Positions 37,050 through 51,756 of a DNA stretch of 64,000 nucleotides are shown piece by piece; positions within the stretch are counted from its first letter, which is position 1; each line of letters begins with the position of its first letter. The translations under genes and the position numbers were made by a program. Origin of the DNA: Colius striatus (taxonomy: Eukaryota > Chordata > Aves > Coliiformes > Coliidae); NCBI RefSeq assembly GCF_028858725.1, contig NC_084759.1:96654362-96718361 (forward strand). The letters run 5' to 3'. The notes under the pieces were generated by a model. It worked only from the letters and a program-made list of their open reading frames with translations, was not told the origin of the DNA and made no database searches.

Positions 37050-38780
37050 AGTTACTAAATTAGCAGAATTAATTAAAATGTAATTATGTGTGAACTATCC
37101 TGAACTGATGTTCCTGATGAGCTGAGCTAATCCTGCATGACTTTCAACCTGAATGGAATTGAAATGTAAAAGTTATAACTCTACAAAGCTGAATATTTGA
37201 GCAATTTTGACTACAGGCAAACATTTCCTGGAGTCTTTTAGGCCTGACCAAAAGACCACAGAAATATTTATGCCTCATAACTCCCAATACAGTTTTTGAA
37301 CACTTCAAAATGAAAATAATTTTTTGTTCTGAAACTAAGTGTGACCTTGTTAGGTGGTATAGTTCAAAAGGACTTGGCTATGGTTCTGAACTCTTGCTGT
37401 GGAATCATCACTATGTTTCCATGAACAGTTCTGTGAGTGACAGGAGTTGGTAATCACTCTTTGTGTCTTTTCCCAGTGCCTGCAAAAGCCTCTGCAGACA
37501 GAGTATATATAGAATATAAATTCTTTTTCAATAATCAGTTTGTTTTTTCCTCACAATCCTGGAATTTATAGGAGAAGTAAAGGTCAGAGTCCAGGCCAAG
37601 CTAATTAATGATATCCTTAAACAGTGATGGATTGGTATCCTAATACAGAGGCTACTTTTCCCACCTTCTCCATTGTATAGGAAGTCTCTTTAAAACCTTT
37701 GTGTTTCTTTATCCAGATTGTCAGACAGCTCCATTTTTAGGTCTATTGATGGAAGAAAATTGATTGTTAATCCTGTCTTAACATCTCAATCAGGTGTTTG
37801 TGCCAGCATGCCTTCTACATATTTTGGGTTCTCTTGAGTGTGGAGGTGAAGACAGGATGGGAGATGTAATACTCTGAGACATTTAAGAAAAAAAAAAAAG
37901 AGCAAATCATTTTTCAGTGTCTTTTCTTTTCTGAAAAACTATGCAGTGTGTTACAGACACATAATGATACTGCTGATATGCAACATTTCTGTTCTGATTA
38001 ATTTATTGCATGAATGAGATCACTCTGTATTGCAAGATGTCTTAAATGATGGTTCTGAACGTTTGGCAGAGCTGTTATAAAGCATTGTTTTGGAAAGCAG
38101 TATATTCAAAATTCACAACATGGGTTTTTTTCACTCTTGCTAGACCATATGCAAGTAGACAGTTTGCATCAGGCCCCTGGTGCCTACTTCTGAATTACTG
38201 CCTAAATACAGAATATTTTGATAAAAGCAAAAAGCTTTCTGATAGCATTTCATGCCCCATTAGAAACTCGAGGACCAATCACTAATAAGGTTATACCAAA
38301 TGTGTACTTATTCATGTTCCTTTTTCTGGCTGTGCAAACGTTTCCAGCCTTCACCCATTATGAATGTTAGAGTGTATGATGTGCAAATCAATCCTATCTG
38401 TGCAGACACAGCAGAATGAAAGGTATAATGATGTGGGAGTGAAGTGTCAATGTATAATTCATATCTGACAGTGCACTCTGTGGAGTGCTATCCGGCAGCT
38501 TTCCATGGCAGAGGGGTCCTCATGCGCTCGAGAAATTCATCTGCATCAGCCCATTGTGTTTCTGCTTGGGTGGCAAGCTCATCATTTAGGATGAGTGAAA
38601 CGCCGTTCAGAGACACGATTATAGTGGAGAATAAGAGCAATGAAGTTCTGCACTACGTTATTGAGACCTTTTAGCCCCAAAACCTCGTGTGATGGAGAGT
38701 TTCTCCTCCAGCTTGAAAAAAAGCTTGCTTCCAGCAAAGACCTGAACCCCTTCAACACAGTAATTTAGTGTTACCAAATT

Positions 38781-39072
38781 ACAGAATAGAATAGACAATC
38801 ACAGTTGGAAAAGACCTACAACAGTCACTTAGTCCAACTGCCTGACCACTTCAGGGCTGACCAAAAGTTAAAGCATGATATTAAGGACATTGTCCAAATG
38901 TTTCTTAGACACTGCCAGCCATCCGTCATCAAGCACCTCTCTAGGAATCCTTTTCTTGTTTGACCACATTCTCCATAAAGAAGTGCTTCCTAATTTCAAG
39001 TCTGAAAACATACTATAAACTAGTAAACATCCATCCTGCCAGTGCCATCACTCTGACCTACTGGAGTCAAAA
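38781..39072 (-). mobile_element. Older diverged CR1 LINE fragment, antisense
   Basis: The order of landmarks is that of a reversed CR1 3' region: ACAGAATAGAATAGACAATC, AGTTGGAAAAGACCTACAAC, TTAGTCCAACTGCCTGACC, CATCAAGCACCTCTCTAGG and AAAGAAGTGCTTCCTAATTT. Divergence is clearly higher than in the copies at 32 and 55 kb, and the far end is approximate. Confidence 0.8.
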
Positions 39073-42000
39073 GGGCTACCACAATGAGGACAGGCAGTTG
39101 GCTCTGTAGATGATTGTTCTCTGCAACCAGCAGGAAAGCAGAAAACTCATAAGCTAAAGTTTTTTCCTCCATTTAGCTGAGCATGTTTATATATTATAAA
39201 ACTTAAGATCAGAGATTATCAGCACATTTAAATCAGCACCATGCACCAAAAGCTAGTGGAGCTGTGCCAATTCACACCTCAGTGCTGATCTCCCAGTCAT
39301 TGTGTATTGGTGTAAGATAAGGACCAGGAGCTTGGTCTTGTACTAGGAGACAGGGGTAACAGCTCCTGATTTTTGACCCAAAAGAGTCAGTTGCAGCTAA
39401 GTGAAATCTGTGAATCCCTTTGAGTTTGACATTTAATTTTATCTATGGGCTTTTTTTTTAAAAAAAACCCTTCTCTTTTCTGAATGAATGCTTTTGTGTA
39501 CCATGCTTAGTGATCCCTTGCTATTCCAGAATCCTAATAATAAGGTTTATAATGTTCTAACGCAGCATGTTGTGTCACTATTGCAAAATTATTGTTTTGT
39601 TTCTCCTAAACTCAAGATTTTTTGGAACAGTAATAATAACAAAAGACATACAGGCAGGTGAATTATCTACCATATCAGACTGCAGCACAATTGAATCTGA
39701 AATAGCTGAGCGGGTAAAACTGAAAAATATCTCAATTTACAAGTGAAACACTAACACACGCTAAAATTTTTCTGCATTATTCCTCACCTGATATTTAATT
39801 TTGTCTTTGCAAGCAGACAAGACTCACACTGCTCAGGTGATGAATTTTAAGCAGATTATAGGGATATTCAGACAAGCTTTCTCCAGAACTCACAGAATTG
39901 CATTCTTTGTGCAGGTTCAGATTCAGAGGAAAGCACTACATCTCAGTCTGGTGAGAGATGTATTTACAAATGAATAAATAATCATTACTGGTGCACAGCT
40001 ATTATTTAGCTTTTTTGTATAATATATCAGGTAGAATACTTTCAAATGAAATTGCAGCTACTGACTACATGCAGCCAACTTTTTTCAATATATAACTCTT
40101 GTGAGGCTTACAACTTCAGCCACCAGTGTTGGGGTAGCTAAAATTTGTTTTGATTTACACTAGTGGGTCGCTGGATCATCTGAAAATGTATCAAGAAAGG
40201 TACACTAGTGACTGGTTTTCACTTAAGTTAAAGCTTGTCTCATCCTGAGATTGTAGGAAGGAGGAATCGGAACAGTGGCATGGCAGAGAGAGGCACAGTG
40301 CTCCAAGCCTGGACCTGACCTGCTATAGTTTTAGTACATGTGAATGCTGCCACATCCAATCTACTGTGGCTTCCACTGAGGGAAATTCCCCACCTGGGAT
40401 CCCAGTACTTCTATGGTAGGAACCCCAGCTGTTCTGGGATTTTTGTAAGCAGAAATTGTCACCTGTACAGTTTCAAGGGATAGCTACTGAGTCCTTGATA
40501 TCTTTCCTACTAGTGAGAGGATTTAAATCTGAGTCTCCACCTCAGCCCCTGTGGTACAGTGCATCATCTGCTTTCTGCCTCTGAAATAAAACTCTCATGA
40601 ACATGAGCAGCATGTGTAAGTAACAGTTATTTGTAAAGGTTCCTAGGTAAAGGTAGTGATATTAATTTTCTGTCACTGTAGCAAATATTTATGTCTTACA
40701 AAAGGTTGTATCTATTCTGGGATATAGGGCATGCTATTTAACGTCCGCTAAACTCGCTGAACTGCTTTGTATTAAACTCCACTCACCCTTTACATTTCAG
40801 TGGTTCTAGGGCACATTAAAGATACAATGCTTTATCTGCCCTGGATTTAGAGGCAGTTGGCACGTTGGGCATCCTGTGCTTTTTGAAATAATCACAAGAA
40901 GACATGAAACTTCAGAATAGCATGCTGATGGGATTTTAGATACATGTGTGCCCTTTACTGGCTCTCTGGGTGGAGATTAGCTGCAAGCCAAGCCCGGGCT
41001 GGGTGGCTATTTAATTTCCTCACAAGCCAGTGTGCCAACAGAACGGGCTTTTAATACTAGGCTCTGTTTTCCCTGTCAGCAAGCAAATATACAGAGAATA
41101 GCAGTTAGCACACTGTAAGTAAAAAAGAATTTTTTCAGAATAAGTGTTGCATTGCTTAAGATTTGAAATGTTCTTTAAAGGCTGGTCATTTAGTTTTGTT
41201 ATTTGCCTTTGTGTAGTCAGGCTACAAGTTTGGGGTGCAGAAACCATTTCTCTACATGCACTCATAAAGCATAAAGGACATACAGATTTTTCCTATATCT
41301 CTGACAGACCTTCAGAACTGCCCAAACAACTTGATTGATTCAAGTGAAAGTAATCTTTTAATGGGAAACTAAAAACCAGAGCCTGAATGAGAGTAAGGAT
41401 GCATCAGATATCAGTCTGGTGCAGGACACCTAAGCTAGAGAAGTAGTTTTTGGGTTGGTGGTTGCCACATGGTTTGCAGTGGTCAAAGAAATGGAAGCAA
41501 GAGGAATATTAAAAAGGAAAGCAAAATGGCAGCAGAGTTGGTCAAGGGGCATTTAAAGAACCAGCCCCACACCCCTGCCCATAAATAACTAACTTATGCA
41601 AATCTATTTGCCTTTCCTTACTATTCATCTACCATATGCTCTGTATCCTCACAGGATTCTTTTTGTGCTTTCCTGTGTGCAGAATTAACATGAATCCTCA
41701 CTTTGTACTGCAAAATTGTGAAGACAATTTAGCTTTGATTAATTCTAGTTACAAGTGAAAGCTAAACGTCCATGAGGGACAGTTGCCCTTTAATCTCTGT
41801 TAAATCCCAGAATTCTTAGCCTGAAAATATTAATCATTATCAGCAGCACTTGACGATTATGGAGAAAATCATTTCATCAGTTGCAGTTGGGAAAGTAATG
41901 CTTAGTGTTATTACACTGAGGATGTTTAGAATGAAAAGGTAATTTTCTGCGCAAATATCCTTGTGGAATGTAAGATGCAAGGCCAGGAAAACTGGATTTG

Positions 42001-45000
42001 TCTTCCACTCATCCCCCATCTTCCCAGCTCATTTGGTATCACAGAAGGCTGTGGAGAGGTGGTATCTCTGATTACCTTATACTCCTGGAAAAAAATGGTC
42101 AATCTCTTAGATGCATAGTGACTTCCACATGATGTCATAATATGCATATCTCTGCTGTGCCTTCACTCACATCTTTCTTCTAAGACTGAGCAATAAGGTA
42201 CCCTGCCCATGAGTGTCTGTCTTTAATAAAGATTATTGCAGTCGATTTGATTATGAATTATGATGTCATTAATTCTCTGATAATGTAAGTAGATTCAAAA
42301 TAAAGCTTTACCCAAAGAAGATCTGTTGAAGAATCACTGCAGGGATCCATACTTATTGTGCCCATCTGATTCTGTATCATATTTACCCAGAATAAACAAA
42401 CATTTTCCTGCCCTAATCTCCAGGTTCTCTGTGGATTTTGAGAGTCAAGAGTGTGTATTTCCTCTCGTCATTATTATAAGTAGCCAAATAATGCCCTCAG
42501 GTCACTTTGTACAACCCTGTTACCTTCAAAGTGAATCCAGTGATGTACAGCCTCATTAGATTTGAGGGAGCTTGCATAGGTTTCTCAAAAAGCACAGTTT
42601 GAAAATAATGGAGTTGTAGAATATTGCATTAGCTGCAGAATATCTTTCTGCTGATATTGGGAAGGACCCAGCTATACTGGCAAAGCCTCAGCTGAACTTT
42701 CAAGGGGGAAGAAAATATTTAGAAGAAATATAGGCTATTAAATAAGTGGGACACAATAATGACATGGTTTTGGTCCATTTTTGCAGCCCATTTGAAATTG
42801 ACTCATATTTTCTTACCAACATTTCTATTAAGCTAAGGTTTCCATAAAATAAGGATTTGAGTTTACCACTGCTTCTGGTGATTTACATTCTCCTCGTGTG
42901 TCTTTTAGATATCTCTGCTAAAGAACGCATTTTGAAGCACAACGTCCCAAATGAATCAGGCATCATATTAAAGAGCTATTCAGAAGCGCTAAGCAAAAGT
43001 AAACATCAGAAATCACGTTACAGTCAGATGAAAATGAAGGATATATTAAAGGCAGCTTACTTTTTAATAAGAATTCTAATTACTTTTTCTTACTCTATGT
43101 CAACATTATCATAGGAAATCAAATGCCTCATCACCTTGTGTGTCCTTTTGGAAAAAAAAAGCATACTTTTTGCTTTTGTCTTCTCAAACATTTTCTGGAA
43201 GGTAAATGCTCAGTAAGTTCTTCAAGTTGGCAGCTCTGCCATGCTGGTTGTTTGTCATGCTGGCAATGCTGCCATCACATGACATGATGTCATTCTGAGC
43301 ACCCGTTTTGAAGAACTCCAGTTATGACTATGTGGCCATGAGGTCCAGGGGAACTAGGCACTGATGAGTGTCTCAGGAGAACAACATCCGTATCAAGCTG
43401 ACTGAAACACTGATTTCAATAATGTCTTTGGTCTCCAGGTTTTCATTTTGTGCCATACCTTCTACTTTTTCCTCCGACTAGCTCATAAATACTTTGGTCT
43501 TCTCACATGGATTGTGCAGTGCCTGGTGCAGGGACCCTTGAGGCTTGGCTGGAGCAGTAAGCTAATAGCCAACTTCACTTTGGAGACAAACACAGGAAAA
43601 TTTTGGACTTAACCATAGTTTTGTAAATTTAAAATATTAGTAAATAATTAAACAGCTTTAAATGTTAGTAAACATGTTTATTCAACTTTATCTAACTTCT
43701 AAGTAGACTTTAAATATGCATCTCAATTTACTTTTTCCGTTTGCTAATGTAGAGATGATATGATATGAAGAAAAGACAGTAATGGCCTGAGCTATGGCTC
43801 AGATTCAGGCCACAGGCAGTTTTAAAAGACCTACAAAGAATCATTCTTCTCTTCTGTGAGAATAGAGTAAATGCTGATCAAGTTCAGTAAAACTTATCTC
43901 TAATCAGACTGAAATAATTTCTCCAAATGGCTCTATAAATTGAAATATTTTCTCTGTATTGAGCACCAGGGCAAGACAGATTGTAGCACATTCACCATAA
44001 AAGGCCAGCAGACCCAAATGAAAATGCAGAAACATCAATTGTTTCCATTCACTAATCATATATAATTGGTCTGGCTCACCTGAACTAGAACACATTTGTT
44101 ATTATAATGCATAATTAAAGTTCTGTTCATTTTGCTGCTTTCCAGTTGCAATTATCTTTCTTTTAACAAATGTATGAAAAGGAAACTTCTTGTAAAAATG
44201 AAGATACATTTGACAAATTAGTATAATTAAGAAAATGTCCCTGAAAGAGGAAAAAATTTGTAAGTGTGAACATTTTCAGTTCCAAATTACTTATTGTCTG
44301 TCTTCTGTGAATTCCATGAGACAGAAGGAATTCTGGTTTTGTCTCCAATGGATATGTTCAATTTTCTGTTTAATTTTAACATGCAGTCAGGCATATTGGG
44401 GGACAGGCACATTTTGAATGAAATCATTAAAGGACAGACCTAATTCTGATTTTGACTGAGCAGTTTAGCGTTAAAATTACACATAAAGACAGCAATAAAC
44501 ACTATAAAGGCATAAATCCCTTGAGTAACTTGACATAGCATAAAGCAACCGAGCGCTAAATGTTTTTGTGTTTAGCAGCCTTAAGGAGGTCTATTACATA
44601 ATAGAACATTTTATGTTGTCCACTGCTGTGGGATATCTTTTTGAAGTTAGACATTTTCTCTTAGGTGCAAGATTGCAGAGCTCCTTTGCTGGATCTTGTC
44701 CAGTCTTCTTTATTTCCCCTCCCCCCAGCAGATAATTACAAGAATTGGAACTTTTCTGTGGTTCTGCTTGCACAGTAAAGTGACAAAATTGCATGTGAGG
44801 AATGAAATTGTACAAATCAGAAAGGCTGTAATGTGTACATCTTTGTTTCAGTTTTCACTTTTATATATTTTCATGCTTTGGTTTTACTCTTAGAAAAATA
44901 GATTTCTTCCCTTCTTCTCCCTATTCTCCTGAACCAAAATGTTCCTCAAATACACAGCATCCCCTGTCTCTCCTGAATTTTTGCAGTCCTACATCCAATT

Positions 45001-48000
45001 TTCAAGTTCCCTTACTTAGCAATGTATGCAGCGTCAGAGGCTCTCTTATGCATTGTGCCTAGACAAAATGGATTAAAGTAAAACATGAGGTAATGCACTT
45101 CAGGAAACCAGAAGGAAATAAATTCTTACAAATTGAACCTCTAAAGTGAGATAATATTTTAAGGCAAAGCTAAAGGTATTGTTCTCAGGAAGGACGTAGC
45201 AACAGTGAGAGATACTGAGTTTTAGCCTTGGAGATACAACTCTTTACAGCAGTCACAGCCCACCATAACATCTCACACTTCCCAGCACACCTTGCACACA
45301 GGCTGTCTTGCACTTTAGGATTAAGAAGATTAGGGCAGCCAGTGTTACAGCTTTGAATCTGGCTTTCACAGGCAGATGAGGTTGGTCAGCATCACCTGTT
45401 AACTTTCAAACATGCTCACCATGGACTGGGCTCTAACCAAAGGCTTTTGACCTAAATCAAATATCCCAGACTATTTAGCTCTTCTGTACCAGTAGCCTTC
45501 TGGAGACTTGTATATGTGTCAGATATAATAGATTTAATAATGTATTAAATATATAAACCTGAGCTCATGGGCATAGATGAATCAGAACATGCCATTGATC
45601 CTCTACCACTGCAGTGCTTGTCTAGTCAGATATAGTGAGATCTGGAATAAAACTCTGAAAAGAAGATCTTCCAAGAGGCAAAGGTTTTTCAAAGGTGAAA
45701 GGAAACTTGGATGTGTCTCTGTGAAAACAAGTGGTTGAGAAGAATGTGAATATGAACACCTTCTTCCAAAGCCTGACTGCGAAGATAAAAGTGAAGATCT
45801 CTGACTTGCTCAGGCCTTGCTAGTCTCAGTCTGTGAGAAACAGCTTATATCTCATACTCCCATATGCACTGGCCTGTATTCCATGTGCTATTTCAGCCTT
45901 ATCCTTTCTAGGCATGAATGGAGAAATCTCACTCTTAAAATGACAGCCGTGCACCGATTGCAAGCTCTGCCAGCTCTGAACACAGTTTCTGCCTGAAGTC
46001 TTATTCTACCTACTTTATGTGTTTGTTAGCACTGCAAACTTCTTTTAAGGCAGTGTTATCTGCAAATGTGAAATGATGACATGGCACTAACTGCTACCTG
46101 AGTCTGCCAAACCCATCTCCAGAGGACAATAAGCTAAATTTGAACAAAGCTTTTTTAAAGCCAAGTCAAAGAAAGAATCCAGTGTACCTGGTCCCAGTTA
46201 ACCATGAATGCAACATAGGCACTCTATTAACACAAAGTTAAGTGAAATCTCACTTTCTGAACTGCCTCTATTTTTTCTTTTTCTGGTGTGTAGCTACATC
46301 CTGTGATTTAAAGGTAAATTAAAAATTTTAGAAGGGATTATATTTTTAAATAATGATGTTGAAATCACTGATGGGTTAGAGGACTATTAGTATCGTCAGG
46401 GATTCAAGATTAAATGCATACAGTCATTAATGTAATTTTGAAGTGTAAAGCCTGTCTAATCAAATTTACTATATTACAGCGTGATATATCATTTTAACTA
46501 ATTAAATGTCTCCAATCTTTTTGCAACTTTAAGTTTCAATTAACCAATACTTACTTTATTAGAATAAAATTAAATACTTCAGTTTCCAAGAAAAAAATCT
46601 TAAAAAAGTTTAACATTCCAATTCCAATGGAAGGTAGTGCAGTGCAGGGATACCGAGAGCCGTTTTAGAGAATCAAAATGTGTTCAGTGATTGAGTACAG
46701 CATTTACATAAGGAGGGTTATTAAACTGGTAAAATGAATTTAATAGAATGTTATAAGCGGAATACTTTGTCAGAGTTTAGGATGTAGAAAAAGAAAATTA
46801 CTTTATTCTTTCCTGTTTGTGCAGCATACAATGTAAGGCAGGTCTAAGCTCATTAGCAAGATGTTTTAAGGTTGACCCTCTGTAGATTTTCTCCACAAAA
46901 CAGAATCTGAGTAACAACTATTTCTGTGTTGAGGAGAGATGAGGCACTGCAGAAAGAAAATGCAGCATGACTGGAGGGCAATTTATTAAAATCCTCAACA
47001 CCGTTAGCTGCAGAATGAAAGGTACATTTATAAACCATGGAATGCATCAGGCAAGACAAGATATAATAATGATAAACAAACCAGAAAGCAGAAAACTCCA
47101 TAGCAGAAACAAGCAGAGGCATCACAGCAAAGCACTGTTTAAAAATGTGTCTGCTATCAGATATTTCATGCGGCACAGCAGCAATTCTTGTTTAAGGCTT
47201 GTCAAACATACCTATTCTCTGTGTAATAAAATATCCCCAAACCAACACAAACAGTTTTTAAACAGTCACCAAAAGGAGAGGCAAGAGCCTGGAAATCATT
47301 GCCTGCCATTTCCAGATGAATGATGAGACCATATAAATACAGCTTCTCTTCCCTTGAAGAGTGGCAACGAATCCTGAGCAGACACTCCTTTCTGCTCCCT
47401 CTCCCCCTCACTCCTACTTTAACCAGCACCATGTTTTTAGGATGGGGAGAAGGCAGCAGGGAAGAGATGGGCTTTTCTTCTCATTCCTCTCTTAAGAACT
47501 TTTAATTCTGGAGCAATAGAGAGCCTGTCAAGATGAGAGGCTGCTCCAGAACATTGCTTTCATTACCATCTTTGATTTATTCATGACTACTGCATACACA
47601 TGTCTTCATGTGCTAGTTGTGTCCTTCAGCCTTTCCCTCCCTATGTATCAGACCCTTTTGTGCCACCAAATATTGATTTTAGTAAGAGAAATCTTGTTCT
47701 CTTGCAGCCTTAATTTTACTCTTATGATCAAGCCTTTCTCATCTATTCCCCATTCAGAAGATGGATTTTCTACATCCTCTCAGGCCATCCCTGTACACCT
47801 TTTTGGAATGTAGGGGTGATGACGATTGTGGGCCTTTCTGATGAGCTCCTACCTGTATTTTACCAGTATTTATTTAGAGATACTAGGGGACACAGTTTGA
47901 CAGAGGCATTCAAAGATGGGAAGCAAAGTAAAATAAGAAAATAAATTTCTATATCAACATTAGTCTTCTGCAATTTTGCCATGTTATTGTGAGCCTCAGA

Positions 48001-48754
48001 AACTGCTCTTCATTCAAAGTAGAACACTCCCATTCAGCAGCAGCTGTGGAAGTTCAATATCACTGCGAGGTAAATCAGGCTGCTTCTTGTCCAGTCACCA
48101 TCTGGCTACTGATTGCATAAAACAGAATCGGAGGTTCATTTTGTGAGAGCTACACACAAAAGACAAGCTTGTCAGGAGGAACGGAAGGGAGGATGACTCA
48201 CTTATTCATTGAAAAACAAGAATTCAGAAAAGCCAAAATTGCTACTTAGTTCAGGTCTATGGTTTTGAAGAGTGTCCATTTTAGCATTTTCAAAACTGGG
48301 GTAGATTCATAAAGTATGACACCGCTGACAGAAGAAGGCAACTACTCTCCCCAGGCCTCAGTGCTGCTCCTGAGAGCCGGATCTCAGCTTGCCTCTCACT
48401 CATCCTATCCCAGCTTCTCTGCCAGAGCTACTCAGGAGCATCACTGAACAACAGCATTTGAGTCTTGTACACCTCTCATAAAAAATCAGATAAACTAAAC
48501 ACTTCTGGTCTATCAGTCAGATCCTAGGTTTCCAAAGAGACTTGGTTTTTATTTTTAAAATGGTTGAAAATGCTTCAGTATTTTTTTTTGTCCTAGCCCC
48601 AAAAGATATATAGTGAGAAAAATTTAAGTGCAGCATATATAAATAAACTCCTTTTTGAAACCTATAATGGAATAAAACTTCAGTATTTTTTTAAAGCTTA
48701 CTAATAAAATGTATTCTTTACAATTTTGACTTAGAAACAAAAGCCAAGCTATGA

Positions 48755-48800
48755 AGCACAGAATAAGTACAAACAAAAGCACAGAATAAGTACAAACAAA
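48755..48800. repeat. Exact tandem duplication, two copies of 23 bp
   Basis: The unit AGCACAGAATAAGTACAAAC plus AAA occurs at 48755-48777 and 48778-48800 without a mismatch. Confidence 0.95.
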
Positions 48801-51728
48801 ACATAGGAAATATATTTAAACTTGAAAATAGTGTGGTTTAGAAGCATTTCCTTAACACTTTGCAGTGTAAAATGTACCATTTCACATGTGTTTACACTAA
48901 TTGCTTCTTTTGGATGCCTGATTTAGTAAGGTGCAATGAACGGTAACACAAAGTAGTAGACCTGTTTTGATCACTGCAGTGGAACATAAATGATCAAATT
49001 AAATCGGTGTGATTGCAATAAATATTACTGTGATGGAAATAGAAGTTAGAGCAATTATTGTAAAATTAAATGAAACCAGGAATAGAATAATTTCTTTAGC
49101 ATAGTTACAGAAAAGATTTCCACAAAGTAGCCCAGATCTGACACAGTACTTGTGCATCATTTGCAATGGTTGTACCACTTCTTAGAAGTGTTGTTTTCAC
49201 TCCAAAGCACTTTGTAAGAAACATCTTTGTTCATTGATGAGTTAAAGCAACACCTGTCGTAATATACAAGAATTCTTAACAGTGACTTGAGCTGAGGAGA
49301 GAGAAAAGATGCTGTATCTAGTAGAAATCATGCAGGAAGATGTGGGTGGAGACCAAACATACCCCATGAATTGGAGCTGGCCATGGCTTTGGGTTTAATA
49401 CTCTTCCACTGAAAAGGAGTGACAAATGGCCTTTATTTTCCTCGAACAGTCAGAAGTACTGTTATTTTCTGTTTTAACCAAGAACTAGCACAACAGAAAA
49501 TTGATTCAGAGCGGCATGAGAACAATGTCAGTTCCTGAATCATCACCACCTTCTGGGTTTACCCTGGAAATCTGCCAGTCAAGAGGTGGCCAGAACTGAC
49601 CTATCTCAATCTGTAGGAAAGTGAGAAAGACATCAGTTCTTTAAAGGAATTTTTGATTTTTTTTTCCTGTGGTTAGAAATCTTACAGAAAACATATTATT
49701 GCTGATGATGCATATATTTGGAGGAAGTATCACTTCCTAATAACGATGCATTAAGAAATAGGATTGCATATCATGATGCTAGGGATATTTATAAATATAT
49801 TTTAAAAGCAGGAGAGGAAATAGCAAGCAATTTTGCTTCCAGAACATAAGTCAAGTGTGTATTATTAAGCCTAAATAGACTGGATTAATCAAATGTCATA
49901 CTGGCACTTCTAATAATGATTTTACATTGCAAATTCCATTACCTAGCTTTACGAGCCAAGAGAAAAGTTACAGAAGATCAATTAAACAAACAGGAAATTA
50001 CCTTTTTTTCTTTATAGTCCATGACTTCCAGCACTTACAATGGTGCCAAGATCCCTGAAAATTAAATAGGCATTTGCATAAGATTAATAACTCACTTGCT
50101 TTCTGCCTAAGTCACTGCAGCTTATTTGGGACCTCAGAGTTATCTAATGTCTACTAGAGAGCCTGGAGATGATGAGAGCAAATTAAAAATGGCTTAATAT
50201 GTCAGAAAGGATCACAGCATTTTAACATGGGGCTCTTACATTAATAAATGCACCTGCAGCATCCCAGAGATTAATGAGTAAGGTCTCAGTAGAATTAATT
50301 TAAGTAGGACGTTGCCTACACGTGTTCACTGGTACACTTTCCTGCCCTGAAGCAGGTGTTGAGGTCCTGTGAATGTGTGGCAATGGCTTCTTCAGAGGCA
50401 GACACCCTGACTGTGAGGAAGAAGCCTTAAATTTCGCTCCACAGGCCACATCAAATTTTAGGAGGAACCCAAGATTTGCTGGTCTTAGACAAAACATGCC
50501 ATGCCCTCTTAGCAAAGAGCTCCTCTTTGAAGCCCAAGCAGCCATGATGAGTTAGCTTGTACATCTTAAAGTGGGAGTCGTGCTCCATGTTACATTGTGA
50601 TGCATTTTAAAGGATGCTGTTTGGAAGGTTTTCTTCTCCCCCACAGAAGAAAGTGAGGGATAGATTTTCCTGCCCCCAGTTTTACTTGCCTTCCCCCTCA
50701 CAAGACTGAGGGCTGATTGGAGTTTCTTGCCACCAGCCACATGGCACAGGAGGTGGTACTGGAGGTCAGTACATCGGACCTCACACAGCTCAGCCTTTGG
50801 ACAAGACTGGATGGGGAGCAGTTTTGGGATCCCAGATGGTCTCCTTACTTCACTGCTGCATCTGTTCGCTGACCAACTCTATTCATCTGTGCACCGTACA
50901 AATCCTTGTCCTTGGGAATAGGTGGTGTCAAGCAGCATGAAACTGGTGCCATCGCAGGCACAGGGTCCATTTTGTGACAAATGGGTTCATGAACACTAAC
51001 TAAAAATAATTGTTTTAGGGAAAAAAACACCCCACCAACAGGTAGGCTTGACAATTGGAGGTGAATAAACATATCTTGTTGCTTCTTTGACATCCACGGC
51101 TGCATGTCCTCACCCCAGATGAGGCCAGGGGGTCTTGCTGGACCTAGGTTTTCACAGACTGAATAAATGATGTGGTTGTTACTGTTTGAGCTGCTTAGCA
51201 ACGCTTTGGGAGAAGAGAGTACTTCCTCCTCCTTTCAGTGGCTGGCTCCTAACAGGATGTTTAGCCAGATGGTGTACATAAGATTAGTGGAAAATGATTT
51301 TCAGATAAACCATGAGCCTGAACAAACTAATGTAGTTTCAGGTGCATTATCTGGTAATCCATAGCAGAAGATCCTTTCAGAGGAAAGCGCTGTTGAATCT
51401 GTCCCTGAAAAACCTGCAAGTTTACTTGTACGTATCTATCTATCTGCATACAGAGCTTCAGCAGTAAGCTTAATTCTTCAAAAAGTGGGTATAGAGGGGA
51501 ATGGAAGGAGGCAAAAGTTTCCTTTAGTGCCAGTTGTTTGAAAAGAGAGAGACAATGTGGGAAGATGGGATAAGTGGGGATGAGGGTGACAATCCTCTTT
51601 ATCCAATCTGAATGAGAATTAAGTTTCAGTTAGGCTGAAGAATGAAGGGTAGCTTCATTAAAAAAAAGAAAAAAACCAAAACCCTATCATTCCTCATTTG
51701 GGTACACAAAAATGAATATACTTTAAAA

Positions 51729-51756
51729 TAAAAAACAAACAAACAAACAAACAAAA
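51729..51756. repeat. AAAC tetranucleotide microsatellite
   Basis: About six AAAC units with short A-rich flanks. Confidence 0.9.

Larger units (their letters stand above)
32773..38780. other. Intronic unique sequence with one tandem duplication and a tetranucleotide repeat
   Basis: Mostly AT-rich unique DNA. It includes a poly-T run at about 33270-33283, the 92-bp-period duplication at 34701-34874 and an AAAT array at about 37025-37049. No exon with family resemblance is seen. Confidence 0.4.
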
